Below, in pieces: positions 17,524-24,410 of a DNA stretch of 29,031 bases (the first letter of the stretch is position 1; each line of letters opens with the position of its first letter). The notes below the pieces were generated by a model, which saw nothing but the letters and a program-made list of their open reading frames with translations, was not told the origin of the DNA and did not search any database. The position numbers and the translations under genes are program-made. The DNA is from CAYNTG01 sp964400105 (GTDB lineage Bacteria > UBP14 > UBA6098). Location of the stretch: positions 1 to 29,031 of the forward strand of contig CAYNTG010000023.1 in NCBI GenBank assembly GCA_964400105.1, written 5' to 3'.

Positions 17524-18741
17524 ATGTTAAAAAAAATAACAATAAAAGGTTACAAAAGTTTCGAAAATAGCTCGATCTCTTTCGAAGATTTCACCGTTGT
17601 CGTTGGGAAAAACAATGTGGGTAAGAGCAATTTGTTCGACGCTCTCAGGCTTCTATCTAATATCGCTCAGATGCCTATAGCCTCCGCTTTCCAGCCGAAG
17701 AACCATAGAGGCGATCCTGTAGAATCGATATTGCCAAAGACAAACGAAATTGAAATAACCACAGAATTGGATTTAAGCAATAACCCGCATCCATATGAAA
17801 AGAACGAAAGACTATCACACCCTTATCTAAAATATTCTCTAAAGATACATTTTGATTTGGGTCTCCTCAAAGTCATTGACGAGGAATTAACCGGTCGAAA
17901 AACCTTTAGGCAGACGAAAGTTAAAACTTTTATGAAGATAGCACCGGCGGACGATAGAATATCGATAAAACGAGACGGGACCGGAGGTGGAAGAGGACGG
18001 ATATTCCCAGTTCCATCACCGAGATCCGTTCTTACTTTTATTGACGATGCTCAATACTATCCGCATATCGTGGCCTTAAAGCGCGAATTATCATCTTGGA
18101 GATTCTTCCATTTCGAGCCGGAAGCTTTGCGGGAACCTTCCCCCGCTATGGATATTTTCGAACTGGAATCAAGCGGACGCGGACTGTCCAGTTTTTACGA
18201 TACGTTAAAAAAGAATACGCCTAAAAGGTTCGAAGCTGCGGAAAGAGCCTTAAAATTAGGTATCCCAGAGGCCGACAAAATAGAAATCGTATCTACTGGT
18301 GATCGTAGGGTTTTGATAAAAGTCGGTCGTGCTAACGGCGATTCTTTCAGTGCACGCATCCTTTCCGACGGCACGTTGAGGTTTCTCGCATTATTGGCTT
18401 TACAATACGCTCCTAATTCCCCCGGTTTGGTTTGTTTTGAAGAACCGGAAAACGGAATCCATCCCGGCAGACTTGTATTTATTACAGATGTTTTAAGGCA
18501 AATAGGGAAGAAACCTACCTCGCAGGTAATTGTCAACTCGCATTCCCCTTATCTTGTCGATTGTCTCGAACCGGAAGAAATTAGATTTGCGACTTTTGTT
18601 AAAGACTCCAATATGACCCGTTTCAATAAATTCGAGAATGATTTATTCTTGAATAAACCCAATTTGAAAAAGACCCTCGAATCTGGAGAAATGACCATAG
18701 GCGAATTATGGTCTCAGGGGGGGATAGTCGATGAATCTTAA
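17524..18741 (+). CDS. OLD-like / SMC-type AAA ATPase (first gene of putative defence pair)
   Basis: A 405-aa cytoplasmic ATPase of the AAA_21/AAA_15 group. Starts with the classic ITIKGYKSF strand; Walker A GKNNVGKSN at 28-36; signature-like LSDGTLRFLAL; Walker B FEEPENG with E306/E307; switch His in NSHSPYLVD (H340). There is no fused Toprim nuclease domain, unlike full OLD or GajA proteins; the next gene seems to supply that function. The ATG has AGCAGGAG upstream. It overlaps the next gene by 11 bases. Base use is clearly AT-richer and Lys-richer than the flanking secreted-protein genes, suggesting acquisition by transfer. By family knowledge such ATPases pair with effector proteins in several anti-phage systems (for example PARIS and Septu). 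Assignment to defence is inference. Confidence 0.88.
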   Translation: MLKKITIKGYKSFENSSISFEDFTVVVGKNNVGKSNLFDALRLLSNIAQMPIASAFQPKNHRGDPVESILPKTNEIEITTELDLSNNPHPYEKNERLSHPYLKYSLKIHFDLGLLKVIDEELTGRKTFRQTKVKTFMKIAPADDRISIKRDGTGGGRGRIFPVPSPRSVLTFIDDAQYYPHIVALKRELSSWRFFHFEPEALREPSPAMDIFELESSGRGLSSFYDTLKKNTPKRFEAAERALKLGIPEADKIEIVSTGDRRVLIKVGRANGDSFSARILSDGTLRFLALLALQYAPNSPGLVCFEEPENGIHPGRLVFITDVLRQIGKKPTSQVIVNSHSPYLVDCLEPEEIRFATFVKDSNMTRFNKFENDLFLNKPNLKKTLESGEMTIGELWSQGGIVDES

Positions 18742-19345
18742 ATTGGGTTATGCCTTGGAGGGTAATTCAGATTATGGGATTATTCCCGTTTTAACGGAGA
18801 GAATAATTGAAAAATACGATAATTCGATTACCTTAGAAAAACCATCGAAACGACGACCGAGACAGAAAGGGAACGGATTTATCAAGCATCTTCCAAAATT
18901 AGCGAAGAATTTAGTAGATGACGATGTAGATATTCTCGTTGCCGTCGTGGATGCGGACGTTAAATATGGAAGTGAACGGCGTAAGTTACTTTCGGAGGTG
19001 AAGGAAAAGTGCTCTGGCGATAATATTGCGCTGTGTATTGCGGATGGGCTTGCTATAAATGCATTAGAAGCCTGGCTTCTCGCGGACGAAAACGCCTTAT
19101 TTAAGATATATGATGGATCGCTATCACCCCAAAAAACTAAAGACCCTGAGAAAGAACCAAACCCAAAAGAGGTATTAAGCAAAATTATTTTGAAATTAAC
19201 CGAAGGCATAGAATCGAGTTATACCAGCAGGGCAAATGAACTCGCGAATGAAATCGATCTTCAAATATTAAAGGATAGATGCGGGAGTTTTGGCGCTTTT
19301 GCAACTAATATAATTAACTGTTTAAAGAAATTAAAAAGGGACTAA
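18731..19345 (+). CDS. DUF4276-like (Toprim-fold) protein, partner of the ATPase
   Basis: A 204-aa protein with features of the DUF4276 family: N-terminal EGNSDYGIIPVL (E10-G11), an acidic VVDAD motif (D74 and D76), and the family's EAWLLADENAL (113-123) followed by DPEKEPNPKEVLSKI. The EG...DxD arrangement is Toprim-like, so metal-dependent nuclease or related chemistry is plausible, but not proven. Its ATG lies inside the ATPase gene (11-base overlap) behind a run of seven G, pointing to translational coupling and equal expression. Same AT-rich composition as its partner. Related two-gene modules (ABC-type ATPase plus Toprim/DUF4276 or DUF4435 protein) are found in bacterial defence islands; here it stands alone among envelope genes. 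Confidence 0.82.
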   Translation: MNLKLGYALEGNSDYGIIPVLTERIIEKYDNSITLEKPSKRRPRQKGNGFIKHLPKLAKNLVDDDVDILVAVVDADVKYGSERRKLLSEVKEKCSGDNIALCIADGLAINALEAWLLADENALFKIYDGSLSPQKTKDPEKEPNPKEVLSKIILKLTEGIESSYTSRANELANEIDLQILKDRCGSFGAFATNIINCLKKLKRD

Positions 19346-19368
19346 CTTCTTCCGCGAAAGGAATCAAC

Positions 19369-19770
19369 ATGAAATACGTGATATCCGGGCTTATATGCCT
19401 CGTTATAGGCTTTCTCGTCGGCTTTATACCCATGTCCATGAAGAAGGCCGAGATGCAAAATCAGCTCGAAGGTTGCGGTGATAATCTTAAATCGGTCTAT
19501 GAAAGATTGGAGTTGAACGAGCCGTATCGCATAGCTTTGAACGAGTTTATCGGAGCGTACGAAGGAGCCTCGAACAAGAATTTCGGTATTGCGAAAACCC
19601 GCGCCATCGCCGGTTTCGATCGTGCGCAATCACTTGCCGACAATGGAATTTCGCCGTTTGCAGAAGCGGCGTCGAAACGCGACGAGATCGTCGCGGCGCT
19701 TGCGAAGGGTGGAGAGGATGCCGAACCGACGATGAGGTTATTCCTTTTCTCGTTATTCAAGGGTGAATAA
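19369..19770 (+). CDS. Small membrane-anchored protein of unknown function
   Basis: A 133-aa protein not matching any family I recognise. One N-terminal membrane helix (about 4-24, Gly/Leu/Ile/Val rich), then a helical, charged soluble region predicted outside or inside the membrane anchor; the segment KKAEMQNQLEGCGDNLKSVYERLELN (about 34-59) looks like a short coiled coil. AAAGGA five to six bases before the ATG supports the start. Base composition returns to that of the envelope genes, so it belongs with the following PorV-like gene (27-base gap) rather than with the ATPase pair before it. Confidence 0.65.
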   Translation: MKYVISGLICLVIGFLVGFIPMSMKKAEMQNQLEGCGDNLKSVYERLELNEPYRIALNEFIGAYEGASNKNFGIAKTRAIAGFDRAQSLADNGISPFAEAASKRDEIVAALAKGGEDAEPTMRLFLFSLFKGE

Positions 19771-19797
19771 TCTTTTCCAAAAGTCGTCATATACCCG

Positions 19798-20646
19798 ATG
19801 AATAGATTTTTCATCATATTATTGTCGATTACGACCGCGTGTTTCGCATTATACGAGGAACAAGCCGAGCCTGCTCGCGTTCTCGGAATGGGAAGCGTGG
19901 TTGTGGCAGCAGGGGAGGGTGTTTCCGCAATCGCGTTCAATCCGGCTATCGCCGCTGGAATCGAGAGATATTCGATTGCCGGGACATATTCCTCACGATG
20001 GTCGCTCGATGGTTTTACCGAATACTCCGCCGCATTCGCAGTGCCGACGGATATTATTAATATAGCCGCATCATGGCATGAGCGCTCTGTGGTCGATGTT
20101 TACGGTGAACGCACAGCGAGCCTATTATTTGCACGGAAATTAGTCCGCGATCTCGATATTGGTTTAGCTATGAAGCTGTTTATGACATCGGCACCGGGAG
20201 CCGAAACATGGGCAGATCCGGCATACGACGGCCCAAGTTATAATCTCTGCGCCGACATTGGAATTCTTTATTCCCCTGTTCCAAAATGGCGTTTTGGACT
20301 CGCGACTCGATCATTAGGGGAACCGGATATCCAGCTCCTCGAATCGACCGAAAATCCGGATTCTCCGGGAGGACAGATCGCAATCGGCGCGGCATGGGAG
20401 GTCGCCGAAGATTTTATCCTGGCGACGGATATCGTCTCGAAGGAGGGGAATCTGCAGAAATGGACACCGCGCATCGGAATGGAGATTGCATTTTTCGATG
20501 TCCTGAAGGTTCGCGCCGGCTCGAAGGGCGAGCGTCTCGCGCTCGGCGCCGGACTCGAAGCGAAAAACTGGGCCTTCGATGTCGGCCTGACGAATCACCG
20601 ATGGCTCGGTAATATATACCGATTTACACTAGAGTTGAACTATTAA
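19798..20646 (+). CDS. PorV/PorQ-like (UPF0164) outer-membrane beta-barrel protein
   Basis: A 282-aa exported protein. Signal peptide about 1-17 (ends CFA); then ARVLGMGSVVVAAGEGVSAIAFNPA, a degenerate version of the RSxGMGxA...NPAG hallmark of PorV/PorQ proteins. The rest alternates hydrophobic and polar residues as expected for a barrel (LDIGLAMKLFM, WRFGLATRSLG, LALGAGLEAKNWAFDVGLTNH) and ends with TLELNY, an aromatic C-terminus typical of outer-membrane barrels. No clear ribosome site precedes the ATG. It sits 24 bases before a CsgG-like lipoprotein gene, so the two may form an outer-membrane complex. Confidence 0.75.
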   Translation: MNRFFIILLSITTACFALYEEQAEPARVLGMGSVVVAAGEGVSAIAFNPAIAAGIERYSIAGTYSSRWSLDGFTEYSAAFAVPTDIINIAASWHERSVVDVYGERTASLLFARKLVRDLDIGLAMKLFMTSAPGAETWADPAYDGPSYNLCADIGILYSPVPKWRFGLATRSLGEPDIQLLESTENPDSPGGQIAIGAAWEVAEDFILATDIVSKEGNLQKWTPRIGMEIAFFDVLKVRAGSKGERLALGAGLEAKNWAFDVGLTNHRWLGNIYRFTLELNY

Positions 20647-20670
20647 CGAATTTTTATAATTGGAGTCAAC

Positions 20671-21300
20671 ATGAAAAAAGCAGTAATCATTGCATTGGTT
20701 TTCGTGGGAATCTTAATCGTCGTCGGCTGTGCACCGAAAGTTATGGTTCCGCCGAAGATCGGTCTTTCGGACTACGAGATCGTCGGCATTATCGAGTTCG
20801 AGTCCAATTCCGAGGGCGATTACGGCGATTATATTACGCGAAAATTCATCGAAACAATCATCGAGGATCAACCGGGAGTGAAGATCGTCGAGCTTGGCTC
20901 AATGGACGAAATTCTCGCTGAAATAGGAGCGTCTTCACTCGGCCCGACCGCCATCGATTCTATAAACCGGAGGTTCGGGATCAAGACGCTCATCACCGGC
21001 AATCTCGATATATCGCAACCTTCGCCGAATATCCACGGCATGCTCGATCTCGCTTCGATAGGCGTCGAGGTCGATGTCACCGCTATGCTTACGGTCCGAA
21101 TGCGCGATACAGATTCCGGCGCCACGGTTTGGATATCGTCGGCAAGCGAGGAGCGCGAGCTTGCTAATATCGGTTTTAGCGGCGATCTTTTCTATTTCGA
21201 CACGAAGAATCCGGATAAGGTTCACGATAAACTCACCGACAAGCTCGTCAAAAAGGTTTCGCAGGATTTCCGAATAAGTTATGTTCGGAATAGAGATTGA
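20671..21300 (+). CDS. CsgG-like outer-membrane lipoprotein
   Basis: A 209-aa lipoprotein: hydrophobic signal then IVVGC with lipidated Cys20 followed by APKV. The body resembles CsgG/DUF799-type proteins: an early IVGIIEFESNS strand, a KFIETIIEDQPGVKIVEL stretch, and the characteristic FGIKTLITGNLDIS, equivalent to the GADALIVG motif of that group, then a strand reporting VTAMLTVRMRDTDSGATVW. In characterised relatives CsgG forms a secretion pore; many small paralogues have no known role. TGGAG site 5-6 bases ahead of the ATG. Likely co-transcribed with the PorV-like gene before it. Confidence 0.75.
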   Translation: MKKAVIIALVFVGILIVVGCAPKVMVPPKIGLSDYEIVGIIEFESNSEGDYGDYITRKFIETIIEDQPGVKIVELGSMDEILAEIGASSLGPTAIDSINRRFGIKTLITGNLDISQPSPNIHGMLDLASIGVEVDVTAMLTVRMRDTDSGATVWISSASEERELANIGFSGDLFYFDTKNPDKVHDKLTDKLVKKVSQDFRISYVRNRD

Positions 21301-21324
21301 AGGTAAATTTTTAGAAAAGTTATC

Positions 21325-21435
21325 TTGTCAATCACAAAATGGTCAATTTTAACACCTATACTGATACTATGTTCATTTGTACCTGTGAATTGTTATTCGG
21401 AGAAAGAATCGGATTCTTCGGGAGGGGGACGATAA
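21325..21435 (+). other. Lipoprotein-like leader reading frame, out of frame with the following molybdenum protein
   Basis: From a TTG at 21325 the frame encodes MSITKWSILTPILILCSFVP, then VNCYSEKESDSSGGGR and a TAA at 21433-21435. This is a lipoprotein-like export signal (Cys in VNC) followed by a polar linker. The TAA is adjacent to the ATG at 21437 of the next gene in a +1 frame. Removing one G from the GGGGG run at 21424-21428 would fuse the two frames through SGGDDKMSK. It is either a tiny coupled lipoprotein or, more likely, the natural leader of the next gene separated by a single-base change or assembly error. Confidence 0.5.
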
Positions 21436-21436
21436 A

Positions 21437-22030
21437 ATGTCAAAACTAGCGAAAATGAAAACGCCGGTCTTCTGGGCAGAGGGTCATCCGGGAAAACTCG
21501 ATAGGGAATCATGGACGGTCGAGGTAGTCGGTCTTGTCGAGAACCCAAAAACTTATATGTGGAAAGATATCTTAGCTTTCTCAAAATCTATAGCAGACGC
21601 CCGTTTAACCAGTGTCACACGGTGGACGGTGCGTGGTGAATGGGGTGGGATTCGCCTTTCCGATATCCTTGCGGATGTTGGAGCTAAGCCGGAAGGCAAA
21701 TTTGTTAGAGTTTGGTCGTATAACACCATTTACGATACGAGTATTCCAATGGAGATAGCACTCAAAGAACGAACCCTTCTCGCGTATGAATTCGACGGCG
21801 AGTTACTCGACGAGGACTATGGTGGACCAATTCGCCTACTTGTTCCATATTTATGGGGATATAAATCGGCAAAATCGATTGTCAAAATAGAGGTTATGGA
21901 CCATTATGTTCCGGGTTATTGGGAAAAACGTGGTTATTCAGACGATGCCGAGATTAAGTCCGGCAAGGTTTTCGATGTTAATACAGGTGAAGTTAGGCAA
22001 ATACCCGGTAAAGAGGTTACGGAATTTTAA
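21437..22030 (+). CDS. Sulfite-oxidase-like molybdopterin oxidoreductase domain, Mo-ligand Cys replaced by Ser
   Basis: A 197-aa Oxidored_molyb (sulfite oxidase/MsrP-like) domain. Recognisable family blocks: DRESWTVEVVGLVENP (about 20-35), RWTVRGEWGGIRLSDIL (about 62-78), TLLAYEFDGELL, DYGGPIRLLVP and YLWGYKSAKSI, and PGYWEKRGYSDDAEI near the end. Members bind a single Mo-molybdopterin and reduce or oxidise small sulfur or nitrogen compounds, usually outside the cytoplasm. Two oddities: the position of the Cys that coordinates molybdenum (CVTxWS in relatives) reads S59 (AGT, one base from TGT), and no export signal is in frame, while a lipoprotein leader lies directly upstream in another frame. 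The ATG has a GGAGGGGG stretch ahead. Followed 21 bases later by an HPP membrane protein. Substrate unknown; activity doubtful without the Cys. Confidence 0.82.
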   Translation: MSKLAKMKTPVFWAEGHPGKLDRESWTVEVVGLVENPKTYMWKDILAFSKSIADARLTSVTRWTVRGEWGGIRLSDILADVGAKPEGKFVRVWSYNTIYDTSIPMEIALKERTLLAYEFDGELLDEDYGGPIRLLVPYLWGYKSAKSIVKIEVMDHYVPGYWEKRGYSDDAEIKSGKVFDVNTGEVRQIPGKEVTEF

Positions 22031-22051
22031 GATAAATAGAAAATAAAATTT

Positions 22052-22585
22052 ATGTATTTCATTGACAGGAAATTCAAACGCAATGTATGGCGTTATATAT
22101 TCCAGTGCGGCATGGGAACATTCACTATTGTCGGCATTCTGTTGTTCCTGAATTCGGTCGAGCAAGGCGCTATCATCGCATCGTTGGGTGCGAGCACGTT
22201 TATAACCTTTACGATGCCGAATTCTTATCCATCACGACCGAGGCCGCTCATAGGCGGGTATATAATCGGCGTGATCACCGGCATCGCCTGCAGCCTTTTG
22301 GCGAGGAGTTCGATCTTTACCGGAGTAATCGCACAGACCGGTATATGCACGATCATTTTCGGCGGGATCGCCGTTGGATTGGCGATGTTTCTCATGTCGA
22401 TCACGAACACCGAGCACGCACCTGCCGCAGGAATGTCCCTGGCCCTCGTTTTGAACAACTGGGGGATCGACACGCTCTTTTTTATCATCTGCTCGGTGCT
22501 TTGGCTGAAGATTGTGAAGGTTATTTTCAAGCCGCTGTTGATGGACTTCCGCGATCTTCCGGCCGGCACGAATAGCCTGTCCTGA
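22052..22585 (+). CDS. HPP-family integral membrane protein
   Basis: A 177-aa inner-membrane protein with four to five transmembrane helices (about 20-35, 38-56, 68-86, 92-120, 135-155). It carries the family blocks: GASTFITFTMPNSYPSRPRPLIGGYIIG (about 50-77 overall) and NTEHAPAAGMSLAL, where the usual HPPA signature is HAPA. HPP proteins are linked to nitrite transport in plants and cyanobacteria; the bacterial role is largely undefined. Adjacency to the molybdopterin protein suggests a shared pathway, perhaps transport of its oxyanion substrate or a membrane electron partner, which is inference. No strong ribosome site is visible, so coupling to the upstream gene is likely. Confidence 0.82.
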   Translation: MYFIDRKFKRNVWRYIFQCGMGTFTIVGILLFLNSVEQGAIIASLGASTFITFTMPNSYPSRPRPLIGGYIIGVITGIACSLLARSSIFTGVIAQTGICTIIFGGIAVGLAMFLMSITNTEHAPAAGMSLALVLNNWGIDTLFFIICSVLWLKIVKVIFKPLLMDFRDLPAGTNSLS

Positions 22586-22750
22586 TTTGCTAGGCCGATT
22601 TCGAGCGGAGATCGCGTATTTCTGATCGTTTACATCGGAATTTTAAAGCGCTCCGAACGAAAACTGAAGAACATGGATGGCTTTCAAGCGAACGAATCGT
22701 GCAAGGCGTTCCTTAAACTCCGGTTCGATGCTCATTCAATGAAAGTAGGA

Positions 22751-22766
22751 GCGACGCTTGCGTCGC
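22751..22766. repeat. Short perfect hairpin
   Basis: GCGACG, CTTG loop, CGTCGC: six-base-pair perfect stem, preceded by GTAGGA. This arrangement resembles dispersed GTAGG-GCGAC-type small repeats seen in many bacterial genomes. No T-tract follows, so it is not an intrinsic terminator. Confidence 0.5.
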
Positions 22767-22930
22767 CCGCGTCCGCATGAGATAGATGTCGGAACCCGGG
22801 GAGAGGTCGGGTTGCCGGATTATCCCCACTGTCCATTTCCTGCGAACCTTTAGGGCTGGACATCCCCCGGCACCGGACCTTCCGGCCTTATCGAGGGGGT
22901 AATCGTGTAATACCACCTTGATAAGTGGAT

Positions 22931-22952
22931 CGGAATTGCGAATGCAATTCGG
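22931..22952. repeat. Imperfect hairpin
   Basis: CGGAATTGC and GCAATTCGG flank a GAAT loop: nine pairs with one mismatch. It lies beside a GGCCTACGGC-TCGTAGAGGGG stretch with the look of a dispersed repeat. Confidence 0.5.
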
Positions 22953-23010
22953 CCTACGGCTCGTAGAGGGGTATAAATCCGCGATCATTCTGCCGTTTAT
23001 GCCGAATATT

Positions 23011-23061
23011 TGTAGAGACTTTGCATTTGACCGAAGAAACCCGCAGGGAAACGTCTCTACA
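23011..23061. repeat. Inverted repeat element with TGTAGAGAC termini
   Basis: TGTAGAGAC at 23011-23019 is perfectly inverted as GTCTCTACA at 23053-23061, with 33 bases between. The 51-base unit has the look of a miniature interspersed element. No coding content seen. Confidence 0.5.
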
Positions 23062-23109
23062 GAAATCGTAGCCGCAGAACCCCTTCCGTTCTTCGCGTGC
23101 AAAATTCGG

Positions 23110-24378
23110 TTAAAAATATACGCGGAAAGACATGAACCACATGTCCGGATAGATCCCGAATTCGGATTTTCCGACGAGTGCGAGGCTTTCGCCGTCGATT
23201 CCGCCCTCACCGAAACCGATATTCGCGCCGAGCGAGATATAGACATCCTGCGCGAAATTGTATTCGAGGTTCGGCGTGATTAGCGCGGAGTTGTCGTTCA
23301 GATTCCACATGCAGTTCAACGAGGCGCTTAAAAGCGGTGTCACCGGATATGCTACACCGCCGATGGCATAATGCTTTCCCATGAGATAGACGCCGCATTC
23401 GTTATAAGCGATATTGTCCATGTTTGCTGCGTAATCCTCCGGCTGTTCGGTGCCTGCGCCGTTGAAATGATACTCGCCAAAAATATACGTTCCGTCGCCA
23501 AGAATATAATCCGCGCCGGCGGTGAGGCGCAAAAAAGGTTCGTGGATCGTCCTATATGATCCATCTTGAACAATCATCCCGACATCGCGCACCTCGACAT
23601 GCGCCGCCTCGATCCATGTTCCCGCACCGCCGATAGCGCGGGCTATATCCAAACCGTAGAGAGTGTTATCGCGAAACGAGATAACGGTCGCGGAGACATC
23701 GGTTTCGAGAAAGTAAAGTTTCGTGCGCGCAAAAATTGCATCGGTCATCTTCCACTTATTAAATTTGTATCCGGGCAAATATCCCGCGTCGATCTCGGAC
23801 ATCGCGCCGAGGGGAATGCGAATTCTCGCGGCATCGACACCGGGGCGCTCCTCGATATCGAGGGCGTCGTAGGAAAACGGCGACAGAACATCGGTGGGAT
23901 TCACCGTTCGAGCGCTTCCCCAGGCTATCGGCTGACGTCCGAGTTCGATATCCGCTAATGGCAGGTGAAGCGCGATCATCGCACGGTCGAGGTTTTGCAT
24001 CAACGCAAAGCCCGTGCCGTCGTAATCGCCGGGCGAGATAACCCGCGTGATGTCGCCGATGCGGTAACTCGCGATGTTCTGGGATTCCTCGTCGGATTCG
24101 CCTTCGAGATAATTCATCATCTCGCCGGTAAATCGGGGGATGAGGTCGTAAGAGACCTTCAGCGTGAGAAAATCCGCAGGCGAATAGGTAGCTTTCAGAT
24201 TGATTCGATAACTCGATGCGCCGGTTATTTCGGGCAGAGAAAAGAATGGGACATTCTCGATTTTTGGCGTATAGACTACCGTGTTGAAATTTTTGACATA
24301 TCCGCCGACACTAAAATCTCCAGCAATAGCCGCGAAAACTGCCAAAAGTAAAATCGAGATCAAAGCGATACTTTTCAT
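23110..24378 (-). CDS. Outer-membrane beta-barrel protein (DUF1302/porin-like)
   Basis: A 422-aa exported protein. Signal peptide about 1-19; alternating beta-strand pattern throughout; the block LADIELGRQPIAWGSARTVN with PTDVLSPF and EERPGVDAARI (about 142-188) resembles DUF1302-type barrels and other porins that carry GRQ-x-WG and NPTD motifs. It ends FMSFRVYF, with the terminal Phe typical of barrels recognised by the BAM complex. The ATG follows GGGGTGATCGA, an acceptable ribosome site. It lies 32 bases downstream of the ABC ATPase gene in the same direction, so it is probably the third gene of one operon and a candidate outer-membrane partner of that transporter. Confidence 0.78.
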   Translation of the reverse strand: MKSIALISILLLAVFAAIAGDFSVGGYVKNFNTVVYTPKIENVPFFSLPEITGASSYRINLKATYSPADFLTLKVSYDLIPRFTGEMMNYLEGESDEESQNIASYRIGDITRVISPGDYDGTGFALMQNLDRAMIALHLPLADIELGRQPIAWGSARTVNPTDVLSPFSYDALDIEERPGVDAARIRIPLGAMSEIDAGYLPGYKFNKWKMTDAIFARTKLYFLETDVSATVISFRDNTLYGLDIARAIGGAGTWIEAAHVEVRDVGMIVQDGSYRTIHEPFLRLTAGADYILGDGTYIFGEYHFNGAGTEQPEDYAANMDNIAYNECGVYLMGKHYAIGGVAYPVTPLLSASLNCMWNLNDNSALITPNLEYNFAQDVYISLGANIGFGEGGIDGESLALVGKSEFGIYPDMWFMSFRVYF

Positions 24379-24410
24379 TCGATCACCCCGGTTTCAACCA
24401 CGTAAATTAA

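Larger units (their letters stand above)
22586..23109. other. Convergent intergenic spacer containing several small inverted repeats
   Basis: 524 bases between the 3' ends of two convergent genes. Open frames in it (on both strands) have no recognisable protein features and unusual composition. It contains at least three inverted repeats listed separately (22751-22766, 22931-22952, 23011-23061) and a C5...G5 pair (22863-22899). No T-rich terminator was found. Confidence 0.6.

Noticed and set aside
22713..23246. 177-codon open frame on the minus strand in the convergent spacer
   Set aside because: Runs across several inverted repeats and overlaps the 3' end of the barrel gene; Ser/Arg-rich, no domain, no ribosome site.
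22918..23283. 121-codon open frame on the plus strand
   Set aside because: Its second half is antisense to the barrel gene; no protein features or ribosome site.
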